Below are positions 42,201-51,889 of a stretch of 64,000 bases of DNA, piece after piece. The stretch is from Anisakis pegreffii (lineage: Eukaryota > Nematoda > Chromadorea > Rhabditida > Anisakidae): the NCBI GenBank assembly GCA_035041965.1, contig JAPYMA010001431.1:109604-173603 (forward strand), given 5' to 3'. Under the pieces are notes generated by a model. The model was given only the letters and a program-made list of their open reading frames with translations, ran no database searches and was not told the DNA's origin. Numbering within the stretch: the first letter of the stretch is position 1; each line of letters opens with the position of its first letter. A program made the translations under genes and the position numbers.

Positions 42201-45200
42201 AAAACTGTTCTGTGATCGTCAAATCAATCAATAATCGAAGTGATCACCAAATCAATAATCAATAATCAAAGTTAGAATTTCAAGAAGACAGCAGCAGATG
42301 ATTCCCAACGCTATAGCTGTTGTTATCTGCGCCGAAAGAAGGATGTCAACGACGGAAGAATATGATATTGGTGATAATAGAGATATATCAACTCGTAATG
42401 AGTTACTGGATTCGCTAATTAAATAAATAAATAAAAACAATAATAACATCAATAATAATAACAATAATAATAACAATAATAACAATAATAATAATAACAA
42501 TAATAACACCCTTAACAAACAGATATAACTTCCCGCAATCGAGCTTATTCCCAGCTGCTCCCTTCCATTTGTTTTACTGGGTAAATTAAGTGCCTGCTCA
42601 CCTTATTGTAGTATCTCCACTGATCGACGAATCGTCGCAAACCGTCGTGATTTGACAACTTGAAGAGGAACGTATTCGGGATAACGTCACGAGCGAATAC
42701 CCTCAGTGATTTGGCCGAGAGTGGGTGCATACTGCCTCGGTAGTGTATCACCCTCCCCTCCACAACGACCACTATCGACGGCAACCGTGACACTCGCAGC
42801 TTCTCCAGTAGATTCCCATCCGTGATCGCATTCACCGTGCCAATGCCATATCCTTCAATTAAAATAACATTAATCACGCCTATCTATCTAATCACCAAAT
42901 CCCACTCATCACGAGTCAATGCCTATCTCTTATCACGAATATCACATTCTTGCTTCGTTGGCATTTTTTTCCCGCAGCTAACGATAAGACAGTTGGGAAT
43001 CTGGGAATCTGCTGCTGCTGTCCTCATGAGATTCTAACTTCGATTATTGATTATTGATTTGACAATCGTTTCGATCACTGATTGATCAGGAGATCACTTC
43101 GATTATTGATTGATCCAGCGATCACTCATGTTTTGAACTCTTCCCATCCCGTATTACCCAGTGATTTCTATCTAGGCTGAGGGAATCAGTCCTATAAGCA
43201 CCACAAATCCTGTGATATCCTCACCGCAGAGATAATCTTCAAAGCTATCTATTACTTAATCTCGTTAAATCATCCACCTTAAGACTCCACTGCATATAAG
43301 CAATGTAAACGGTGATAAAACTAATTAATTATCGCGATGTTATCGGTTAACATTGCTTAAAAACCTTTCTTAAACTACCAAAACAAACTCTAAACCGCAA
43401 CAAAGTTTGCATGCCACAAAAATAGACTGTCACAATAATCACAATCACCACTTCGATTATTGATTGATCAAGCGATCACTCATGCATTGAACTCTCCCCA
43501 TCCCGTATTACCCAATCACTGAATCGCTCAAAACAACAACAACTAAAAGGATCTCAATCGAACTCACCCAACGGCTCAAGATCTTGTACAACGCTCTGCC
43601 AGACGGGTTCAAGTCGGAAGCAGAGCTGGCAATATCCCGAGTAAGCGAACACGATCAGTGGCTGTGTGAAGCTTCGTTCCAACAACGTGTGCGAGAACAT
43701 TTTCATCGAGATGCGATGCCGTTGAAAAAACGAATTCCCGTTGTCGAAGCCACCGAATCCAAACCCAAAGAAGTCGTCGAAAGGATTTGCGGCCGGATGT
43801 CTGAATGAGCCGAACTGCGCCGATGGCTCATCGAACGTGCCGTACTTATCGTAACGCTCCTTCTTCAGTGGGTCCGATAGAGTCTGCAAAGAAGCACTGC
43901 AAACGCTTAACGAACCGAATCCCAGATCCCAAATCCCAAATCTCACTGACAATTTACTGCTTGTTAGAAAAGTTAGAAGATTTAAATTGAAAGCAAGATT
44001 TGAAAACTGAATGCGCGATTTGAATAAATACGTTGAATTTCGAGTTATTATTGTTACTTGGACATCGAGTGGTTGTTTTGTGAATCGCTGTGAGCGATCG
44101 GTGGAATATTTATTTTATTAGAGTTATGATTATTTATTGGATTGGTATTTGGCTACGTTTAATTATGCAAAGCGTTCACGGCAACTAATTAATTACTCGG
44201 TTGTGTTCGGTTGGCCTGCTCGCCTAGCAGCCAGCGGGGTTTAGGCGTAAATTGAGGCTAAAACAATGCGCGGCACGGAAACATTGCGAGCATTGTGGCC
44301 AGCAACGTTATAAACGTTTGATAGCCTAAAGCTGCTTGCCAATCCAGGTAATCCACAGGTAAAGTTGAATCTCAAAAATCCCTACCTCATACGCTTTTGT
44401 GATCGCCATGAATTTTTCGTGTGCCTTCGGACTGTCATTCTTGTCGGGATGCCTGCAAAATTATCAACGAATTTATCACTTATCACCTTATCTGTCAATC
44501 CTCTATGACCAAATTAAATCCATATCAACCAGAATTTCCTCATGCTAATCTCACAAGCAATTGGATAAATCAAAACCGATTCTGATCGATAATCAACTCT
44601 AATCGATACTAAAATACACCCCAATACAATCCCAACATCAGTTCTATTCGTGCAATTCACCGTCCCCACTCAATATCTATATCTTATCATATCACTATCA
44701 ATAAGCTCATATCGCTCATACCACTGCTAGGCCAACTTTTTTCAAATTCTCACTTCACATTACTCCTTATTACTTTTTCGGAGTCTTATCTCTAGTGCCA
44801 CTTTTACTATTTTCACTATTTCATTATGTCATTTATGTATTTACTCAGCTGTTATTGTACGTATCGTACATAAGCCTCTTCAAGTCATCACTCCAGTTAT
44901 CACTATCACTATTATCACTCCAGTTATCACTATCACTATTATCACTCCAGTTATCACTATCACTATTATCACTCCAGTTATCACTATCACTATTATCACT
45001 CCAGTTATCACTATCACTATTATCACTCCAGTTATCACTATCACTATTATCACTCCAGTTATCACTATCACTATTATCACTCCAGTTATCACTATCACTA
45101 TTATCACTCCAGTTATCACTATCACTATTATCACTCCAGTTATCACTATTATCACTCCAGTTATCACTATCACTATTATCACTCCAGTTATCACCATTAT

Positions 45201-46197
45201 CACAGTTCACTCCTCTTATCCATGTTTGACCGGTTATTTTGCAAATATTGTCTCGCCATCTCATTTTCGGTCGACCCGACTGACTTCTTTTCCGATTCCG
45301 ATTCTAGGTTGCCACTTTGGGCACCTCGTCGCCCAGCTTGATATTGTCCATTGTTGCAATTTTTCATGCCCACTTAATTTTCCTTTCCCAAAACATTTTA
45401 CAGTCTTTAACTTTCGTTATCCCTCTCAATTATGTCGTTGTTATTATTGTTATTATTATTATTATTGTTATTATCATCATTAATATTCCATAATTCCTGT
45501 CACATAACATTAACAGTCTCATCCTTCACCTAATGAACACGCACTCGTTTTCATATCACTACAATGCATCACTTACTATTCATGCCTGTACAATACTCTC
45601 TCTTCAAATGTTTGCATCTTTAACGTTTTTCGCTGCAACCCGTTCGTCATTGCGTTCAACTATCGCCTATATATACGCGAAGTCAGTTGTCCAACTTTGC
45701 ATAATTTCTAACCAAAAAATGGTGCTGATCGAGTCTGAGTGGTATATTTATTGCGGTGGTTGCGTTGCGTTCATCCTTAAATATGAAGTGGGAAACTGAC
45801 GCATGTGGGAAGCTGTGGGAAATTGATGCGTGTGGGAAGCTGTGGGAAACTGATGCCTGTGGGAAGCTGTGGGAAACTGATGCGTGTGGGAAGCTGTGGG
45901 AAACTGATGCGTGTGGGAAGCTGTGGGAAACTGATGCGTGTGGGAGGCTGTGGGAAACTGATGCATGCGGGAAGCTAAAGAGCTGGTCAGTAGGGAAAAA
46001 GAAGCGAACCATTCTCTTGCGAGGCTCTTGTAGGCGTGTTTGATGTCCTTGATGGTTGCCTTCCTTGACAAACCCAATGTTGCGTACGGATCATCGTTGC
46101 CATCTTCACTGCTCACAGCAACCAAACCAAAAATTAGCACCAGCAGCAATAATTTTAGCCACGAAATTGTGCTGCCGTATAAACTGAACACTTTCAT
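36268..46197 (-). CDS. DNAJC16: DNAJC16-type J-domain / thioredoxin membrane protein
   Basis: ER-type Hsp40 with a thioredoxin-like domain. Fourteen exons: 46010-46197, 44386-44452, 43568-43883, 42602-42852, 41949-42152, 41010-41111, 40211-40492, 39795-39992, 38998-39216, 38412-38542, 38075-38242, 37471 (or 37545)-37633, 36704-36948, 36268-36402. Product about 865 to 890 aa (human about 780). Order: signal peptide (MKVFSLYGSTISWLK then LLLLVLIF), J domain (DPYATLGLSRKA; HPDKN at about 64-68), Gly/Phe stretch (FFGFGFGGF), thioredoxin-like domain with CQLC (about 170-173), further thioredoxin-fold-like segments, one transmembrane helix (LSAVGTFAVILLIGYVL, about 570-588), acidic Ser stretch (DDEDDGGDSEGGESSSDDSD) and the family C-terminus NWLDRLFEGSIRRYYIPEWP. 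TAA at 36268 overlaps a GTAAGT donor-like site. At 37507-37509 the frame breaks unless an inner donor (GTGCGG, exon end 37545) is used. Introns hold repeats of families B, C, D and E. Likely orthologue: C. elegans dnj-8. Confidence 0.93.
37202..37442 (+). mobile_element. Family D MITE-like element, copy 1
   Basis: About 240 bp with terminal inverted repeats CTTTTGCTGATAACCGGCGC and GCGCCCGTTATCAGCAGAAG. The interior has CACACACACATAAGTC and GCAAAGCACACGGTAATC. No ORF. It lies in a DNAJC16 intron, about 30 bp from the exon at 37471. Confidence 0.9.
38857..38960 (-). mobile_element. Family B-related fragment, copy 5
   Basis: Diverged piece with AATGCCGGCGCAATGTTTT, CGGCTGGGCAGG, AGGCCAACCGAACACG and GTGATTAATTAG. 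It lies in a DNAJC16 intron, 38 bp from the transmembrane exon. Confidence 0.6.
39530..39740 (+). mobile_element. Family C element, copy 4
   Basis: Core with GAATTTCATGAAGACAGC, CGCTATTATCGTTAGATAC and AGTGATAACAGAAAGGC. DNAJC16 intron. Confidence 0.75.
40611..40945 (+). mobile_element. Family C element, copy 5
   Basis: Full head (GGCAATATGGGATGGTG), tandem GATCGCCAAATCAGTC units, core and an AAATAAATAATTAATTAATTA tail. DNAJC16 intron. Confidence 0.8.
41340..41460 (+). mobile_element. Family C element, copy 6 (5' part only)
   Basis: Head GCAATATGGGATGGAGAATA and three GATCGCCAAAT-type units, then breaks off. DNAJC16 intron. Confidence 0.75.
41541..41830 (-). mobile_element. tRNA-derived SINE (family E copy 4)
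   Basis: Closely matches copy 2, including CTACCGCGGAGACCTACCG and the CTGATCTGATCTGATCAGC tail. It lies in a DNAJC16 intron. Confidence 0.85.
42181..42430 (+). mobile_element. Family C element, copy 7
   Basis: Recognisable core (GCAGATGATTCCCAACGCTA, GCGCCGAAAGAAGGATG). It runs into an AAT microsatellite at 42425-42510. DNAJC16 intron. Confidence 0.75.
42425..42510. repeat. AAT/AAC microsatellite
   Basis: AATAATAAC-rich run directly at the 3' end of family C copy 7. The same arrangement is seen after copy 3 at 29.83 kb. Confidence 0.85.
42865..43160 (-). mobile_element. Family C element, copy 8 (inverted)
   Basis: Inverted copy, from CGAGTCAATGCCTATCTCTT to CCCATCCCGTATTACCCA. It lies in a DNAJC16 intron. 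Confidence 0.75.
43430..43515 (-). mobile_element. Family C fragment, copy 9 (inverted)
   Basis: Only the 5' head of the family (CACTTCGATTATTGATTGAT ... CCCCATCCCGTATTACCC), about 270 bp from copy 8. Confidence 0.7.
44048..44362 (+). mobile_element. Family B element, copy 4
   Basis: The most complete copy: GGACATCGAGTGGTTG at the left, CCAGGTAATCCACAGGTAA at the right. It lies in the DNAJC16 intron between exons 2 and 3, 24 bp from exon 2. Confidence 0.9.
44888..45200. repeat. 27-bp minisatellite
   Basis: About 11 to 12 copies of TCACTATCACTATTATCACT followed by CCAGTTA. The period is 27, so several frames on both strands stay open for more than 100 codons. They are not genes. Located in DNAJC16 intron 1. 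Confidence 0.95.
45430..45482. repeat. TTATTA-type microsatellite
   Basis: TTATTATTG/ATT run in DNAJC16 intron 1. Confidence 0.85.
45793..45975. repeat. Second 27-bp minisatellite
   Basis: About seven copies of GTGGGAAGCTGTGGGAAACT followed by GATGCGT. It is in DNAJC16 intron 1, 35 bp from the exon-1 donor. It is unrelated in sequence to the 27-bp array at 44.9 kb in the same intron. Confidence 0.95.
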
Positions 46198-46373
46198 TGC
46201 GTCGTTTGAATAGATTTGAATCGAGACGAGACGAATCCACTGAAGACAACGACTGATGTGTGATGTTCGATCCGCAGAAATTTGGTGAATTCCACGGACG
46301 GAACACTCTCAACAGCAACACTACGAAATTTGACCTGAAACGAACGAAAAGACTAGATTAATTATGGGTGGTG

Positions 46374-46654
46374 ATAACTTTTGCCACTACACATGATAAC
46401 GGGTGATAATACAGGTGATAATGGGCGCCACCGTGCCTGTCTGTTATCACAGATACTCGCTCGTGTGCTCACATACGCTCCACACACACATAAGTCAAAG
46501 CCAAAGCGTTATCCATATCACATCGCTAATCGTAAGTCTAATCTTAAGCACACTCTGATTTCACTTCGAATTGCATTCATACAAAGCATCCGGCAAAGCA
46601 CACGGTAATCTAAGCACATGCGCGCAGTGGCACTCGTTATCAGCGAAAGTGCCT
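46374..46654 (+). mobile_element. Family D MITE-like element, copy 2
   Basis: Same interior as copy 1 (CACACACACATAAGTCAAAG; GCAAAGCACACGGTAATC). The left inverted repeat is disrupted by extra GATAACGGGTGATAATACAG sequence. It lies about 180 bp upstream of the DNAJC16 start codon. Confidence 0.85.
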
Positions 46655-48012
46655 AACAATGATTACTTTCGAGTAATCTCTTACAAGAGTACATAGCAAG
46701 CATAATACTTCACGTCTAATCACCAATGAATTTGACCAAACACGTCGCTATAGTTGTGATCGAATCGACTCGAATCGAGGCGAGAGAAGTCGTGCAAATT
46801 CAGCCTAGAGTCTAAACGAATTCACTAATAGGAAGTATGGGAACGGGAAGATTCCCGCTACTGTGGGAAATCCTTTGCATAAGGAAGGTTGGCTTAAAAA
46901 ATCGTTAAATTCAGCTTAAGCTTAATTCACTGCAACGAGCAGTGAACAGCAGCTAGTGGTAGGTAGATAGTTCGCTAAAAGCAGGCACACGCAATTCGCC
47001 AAGAATAAGGAGGAGTGGCGAAGTGGGCATCTTCACAACGATAAACTGCATTAGGCTATTAGTAGTTAATTAAGTTAATTAATTAAGTTATTAGTCATTA
47101 ATTAATTAAGTTAATTAAGTTATTAGTAGTTAATTGAATTAAGCTTATTGTCAGGTTAAGCTCTAGCCATTTGAATACAACTCAATACAAGTCATTTTAC
47201 GCTCATAATCGAGCCTGAACCACCGGCAAAAAATCAGATTCTTAAATCGAAAAGGAGCATTTGTGAGTGACCGTTAGTATTTGAATCGGAGATAAATGTA
47301 ACCGAACGAGCAATTCAACGAGGGTTCAGTGCATCTTAAACTTAAACTGAAAAGAGTTATCTACAGGCACAGAAGAGCCAAGTCTAGATTCGAGAGTTAA
47401 GTCTAAATCTGGACTCTGGGCTCTGGGCTCTGCACTCAGCTAGGATATCAGCTGATGCTTAAAGCTGATGCCACTCGACCTATAATTTGAGTTTATAATC
47501 AAGAGCAACAACTGATCTGGTCAATGCAATGCCCGTGAAGACGTGCAAAATTTCAATTTTCAATTGATTCGCTGAAAAATTTACATACGATATAACATTT
47601 GCCCAGTCAAAGTCTCTCGATGTAGTGTTGTTGACTGCAGTTAGGCACTACTCAGTGTCATCATCTGAATCAAAGTCGCGTAGTGCAGTCGAGCTGATGT
47701 GTTTGCCTGAACTGGCCGATGATGAGAGGTATGATTTGACGATATAGGGCTGAAGTCTCGTCTGATAGGATTCTTTTACTTAGGCTATATCCTGTACATA
47801 TCCTGCACATGATTAGTAGCTTAGTGTGAAAATACGGCTTAATGTAAGCCACTATCTCAAAAATAAAAGAATACCGAATTTACACTACTCTAACTAAGGT
47901 GAGCTCCACAAAACGAAATATATCTCATCCCAAAAGGCGGGGGTAAGTTCGTGACCCTTCCCAGTAAGCGTCTTCCACTGCTTTCAGTAGGTCAGTAAAA
48001 AAGGGAAACTCA

Positions 48013-48187
48013 GTCGTTGCTGAGCATCAGATAATCTTCAAGATCAGATAAAATCACAGCAGATCAGAGCCGAACTCATTTCTCATTTTACCTGATCAAT
48101 CAATCTGCATTCAATATCAACTTGAATATGGTCAACTACCACACTCGGCCAACCATAATGAGCACCTTTAATTAATTAAGCACACCT
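48013..48187 (+). repeat. Family G repeat, copy 1
   Basis: Shares about 170 bp with 48724-48889, from GTCGTTGCTGAGCATCAG to AAGCACACCT. Direct orientation, about 700 bp apart. Confidence 0.8.
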
Positions 48188-48723
48188 TACGGTTCACCCT
48201 AATCCGCTCCCCGTTTGTTCTGCTCGTTTGAGCTCGACTACGAGCATAAAATAAGAGCTGTCTGCTGTGGTTTTGGCTGCCCTGCTGCCTCTTATAATAA
48301 CGTGAATATAGAACGCAATTTTAAAAACTGCTTTAAAACGATACTACGAAGTAAAAATAAATCAAATAATTCACTTCGATTATCGCCCAAAACACCAAAA
48401 ATTCACTTCTTCTTGGATTATAGCGTTCGCAACTCATTTCGATGCGACTTCGTTAAAAATGTGATTCGCTAATTAATTAACTCTAATAACCTCAATTTGG
48501 GATAAAAGTTTCAGTGATGATTACACAGTGTGTTGTGGCTGTTTGCACGCTTATATTGCGAACGTAGTGTTTTGTATTCTCGATTTGTATCTGTTGATAT
48601 GGACAATTGGATGCTACGTGATCTTCAATCGAAACGAGGTGAAGTCGCTGAATTCTGTTAGAAATTCTGAATTGATTTCACGACTCATCACCTGACTGGA
48701 CTGACCTGCTTAGCAATGAAAAA

Positions 48724-48889
48724 CGTCGTTGCTCAGCATCAGATCAAGTTCAAGATCAAATAAAATCACAGCAGATCAGAGCTGATCTCAAAACTCGTTT
48801 CAACTGATCAATTTCCAATCAATATCAACTCGAATATGATCACTACCACTCGGCCAATCCTAATATACAACCTTAATAAAGCACACCTG
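48724..48889 (+). repeat. Family G repeat, copy 2
   Basis: Second copy: GTCGTTGCTCAGCATCAG ... AAAGCACACCT. Divergence of perhaps 15 to 20 percent by eye. Confidence 0.8.
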
Positions 48890-49126
48890 GTTATTATTAC
48901 CCAAAGAGGCTAACAAGCCTAGACGTTACCCATTTCGTGGGAATGTATTTTGACTCAGACTCGTTTCAGGAGATACTCGAATGGGTGACGGTAGCCCCGC
49001 TTCTGGCTTTATTCATATCGGCTGCTATCTACCCGACCGGTCCATATGCTCTAATCACCGGCGTAACCTTTAACCCTTACCTCAATTTCACTTCTCATTT
49101 CACTCCTTCACTACCATTTTCAAGCA

Positions 49127-49397
49127 GTCGAATGGACACTTTTTTACTTTGGGGGGGGAGGGTCGCACGCGAGCAAGCTACACCGAAGCCACTTGGCCTA
49201 CTGCGCATGGCTTCAGCCTAAGCGTAGTCTCAGCCTAAGCCTAAGCCTGAGCTCGCTTGCTAGCCTCTGTTGTAGCATCGAGCGATCTGAGGCTACGCTT
49301 AGGTGAGGCTGAGGTCACACTTAGGCTGAGGCCATGCGCAGTAGGCGTGGCGTGCGCGAGCGTGCGACCCCCCCAAGTAAAAAAGTGTCGTCGAATG
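49127..49397. mobile_element. Family I fold-back with poly-G and telomere-like core
   Basis: Long inverted arms. Left: GACACTTTTTTACTTTGGGG, GGGTCGCACGC, CCTACTGCGCATGGC. Right, inverted: GCCATGCGCAGTAGG, GCGTGCGACCC, AAGTAAAAAAGTGTC. The centre holds CAGCCTAAGCCTAAGCCTGA-type nematode telomere hexamers on both arms. The whole unit could form a hairpin of roughly 100 bp per arm. Confidence 0.8.
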
Positions 49398-49558
49398 TAC
49401 CTCAAAAAATCCGAATTTCAGGCCAGACTTCCGTTAAAAATCTACTATTATCGAGTGATCGCTATAATAATCTTCTCATTCGTGTTTCATTACATATGCT
49501 GGTGGCGTGTACACACCTGGACCGGTTCGTTAACTAATATGAATCATTTCAAGTGACG

Positions 49559-49708
49559 GACAATTGGACCGGCGGCAGTTGGCCCGTGTTAGTCGGCCAC
49601 TCAAACCTCTTATGGAGCCAAGACGAATTGAACGCGACCGGCTAGCACGGTGCCAAAGGGGCTCATTAAAGCTACATTCGGGTCCATCTGCCGGGGCTCA
49701 GTAATTAT
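49559..49708. repeat. Family H repeat, copy 1
   Basis: GC-rich unit from GACAATTGGACCGGCGGCAG to CATCTGCCGGGGCTCAGTAA. It shares the start GACAATTGG, an internal GTTAGTCG/GCTAGTCG and the end GGGTCCA.CTG with 51197-51356. Confidence 0.6.
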
Positions 49709-50293
49709 CATAGACTAATTAGTTTGAGCGCACAAAATGATACGATGATAATGAAAAGGAGTGCGTGATAACAACAACAACCACAAAAACACAATAACAC
49801 TATAATGAGCGAAATAAATGTCTAATCCAATCCCTCAACAAACCTATATCTATATCGTCAATATCTCTAACGATAAGTTGAGCCAGCACTAGCTTCCAAT
49901 TACCACTCCACTTTCACTTAATGATTTATACAGGATATTCAAGCTGTCGTTTAGTCTCTAAAGGATATGGTGATGTTATCTCATTGAATCCACATTGAGG
50001 GTTTTGAGGGTTCTGCTCACGATTACTTTATAACTTACTGCGAGTTAGTTGTCGATGCTGAATATTTTATGTACACCGAGTGGATGTTTTTGAGTTTGCA
50101 GCGAAATTCGTTGGTATTGTATGGCTGTGTGGAGGGTTTATTTATTTGATTGGACGAAGCATTTGCTCGACGACGAGAAGCTTTTTCGAGGATCGGTTGG
50201 TTTTCCAGCGAAGAGCGCAAATATACGTTACACTCGAAGTCTCGTGCGATTTCTCCCTTTTTAAAGGTGGACAGATGGACGAGTGAATATGCC

Positions 50294-50575
50294 GTGACCG
50301 GTCGGTCAATCTGCTTAAAGACATTTTGACTGACGGACAATTTGCCGACGGACAGTTTGCCTAACGGACAGTGTGCCTAAGGAACAGTTTGCCTATTAGG
50401 CGAAATATCTATTGAAAAACCGTAAGTTAGATAAACTGTCCGTTTGGCAAATTGTCCGCTAGGCAAATTGTCCGTTAGTCAAAATTGTCCGTTAGGCAAA
50501 TTGTCCGTAGGCAAATTGTCCGTTAGGTAAATTGTCCGTTAGGCAAAATGTCTTTAGACAGATTGACCGGACACC
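50294..50575. mobile_element. Family A fold-back element, copy 9
   Basis: GTGACCGGTCGGTCAATCTG at the left and CAGATTGACCGGACAC at the right, with about six 16-bp units. It ends 47 bp before the acceptor of the exon at 50622. Confidence 0.85.
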
Positions 50576-50621
50576 GCATATTCGACCACTCATAACCCGC
50601 GTAATGATCACTAAACTTCAG

Positions 50622-51042
50622 ATGGCCCGGCTACGACGACGGTGATCCGGAAGTGGAAGAACTTCTCAACGAGCAAGGAATCAAACGGCTAAGAACCTGC
50701 CTAATCCTTCCGGATCTACCTCCTCCTGCCGTCCAAGCGCCACCACCCGATGACAACCCCCAAAACGACCCCACCAATGACATTTCCTTTGCATCAACCA
50801 ACCAACCACCTCAAAACCAACAACAACAACAACAACAGCAAACCGCCAAATTCCTGAACCTCAAGCAACACGAGTCCGAATCGCCCAGTAACATCGCCTC
50901 ACCCGCCCCATCGGCTACCTCATCCCTCGCTCCTCCTCCGTCTTCAATGGCCGATGCTCCGCAGTCATCAGTCTCGAATATCGCTCCTAGCACTAGCCAT
51001 GATGCTAAGCCAAAGAAAAAACGCACCAAAACAGGTGCCTAG
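50622..51042 (+). CDS. 3'-terminal exon of an unidentified gene
   Basis: Acceptor AACTTCAG at 50621; the frame (after one base completing a split codon) stays open for 139 codons to TAG at 51040. It starts WPGYDDGDPEVEELLNEQGI, then a Pro-rich stretch (ILPDLPPPAVQAPPPDD), a Gln run, a Ser/Pro/Ala-rich low-complexity region, and a basic, nuclear-localisation-like tail (KPKKKRTKTGA). The composition suggests a disordered nuclear protein tail, but I do not recognise the family. Upstream exons were not identified. The gene converges with CHAF1A, whose stop codon is about 850 bp away. Confidence 0.65.
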
Positions 51043-51889
51043 GCTTGATGGAACGCACCATTTTGGCCCGAAAAAACACTAAAAATAAACAATTTTGTAA
51101 ACGATTCGAAAGATGAAAATTTTGTCAAAGCTGACTGCAATGACTCCATAACGTTGATCAGTTATTATTTTAGTTGATCGATAATTGCACCCTTACAGAC
51201 AATTGGCCCCATGCTAGTCGTCACCCAAACTTTGTTCCGATTCCCGTATTCAATGTGGTAAACTCCTGAGCTATCTAACTTAAACGAGATTCGTGCGGCC
51301 GATTAACGGGGGGGGGAACCGGCTCGTCGGGTCCACCTGTCAGGGTCCAATTATCCTATACCCTATTTCAATGATCAATGTAATAAGCTGACAATGAATT
51401 CATTGTTGTAATAATGTCAGAATTTAAATAATAACCAGAAATTTACCAAAAAAATAAAATAATGACAATACAAATTGTCGCATAGCAATGATAATACAAC
51501 AATATCACTGGTGATAATGACATCTAAAGTAACTCAAGTAATAATAGTAATAGTAATAATAGTAACAATAACAATAATAATAATAATAGTAATAATGACA
51601 CTGATAAAAGTAATCAACACGATTCACATGCATATACAATCATAAAAGATAATGCAGATCCGAATAGAGATACCAAAATAATACATCAAAACAAGCCCTA
51701 ACCCAGATAACGGGCCGAATTCATCCAAAAATATTCACTCACCATTTCATACGATCTCGAATCACACAAAAAACAACGAATATATCCCTGCCAACCACCC
51801 CTCAACAACCCAAATCCCCTCGAACCCCCCCCTCCTCTCAAGGCACACCATCTTCCCCCTCGAACGGCTCATATTTCTGCCGAATTTGA
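51043..51889. other. Convergent 3' intergenic region
   Basis: Between the plus-strand exon ending at 51042 and the CHAF1A stop. It holds family H copy 2 and AAT/AAC-rich low-complexity DNA, and presumably both 3' UTRs. Confidence 0.7.
51197..51356. repeat. Family H repeat, copy 2
   Basis: GACAATTGGCCCCATGCTAG ... ACGGGGGGGGGAACCGG ... GGGTCCACCTGTCAGGGTCC. It contains a run of nine G, seen twice in this 2-kb area together with the family I fold-back. Confidence 0.6.

Larger units (their letters stand above)
46198..50621. other. Intergenic repeat region upstream of DNAJC16
   Basis: Presumed promoter side of DNAJC16, then family D, a direct duplication (48013/48724), a fold-back element (49127-49397), a family H element and a family A element. 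Open frames at 48937-49221 and 50080-50286 contain hydrophobic stretches and possible acceptors, but I could not link them in phase to the exon at 50622. Confidence 0.55.

Noticed and set aside
44795..45264. Long open frames of 107 to 144 codons on both strands
   Set aside because: Produced by the 27-bp minisatellite (period divisible by three) in DNAJC16 intron 1; no start context, homology or splice support.
30338..46197. Operon linking AIP and DNAJC16 (both co-chaperones, same strand)
   Set aside because: The gap between DNAJC16 stop and AIP start is about 2.8 kb, far larger than typical nematode operon spacing.
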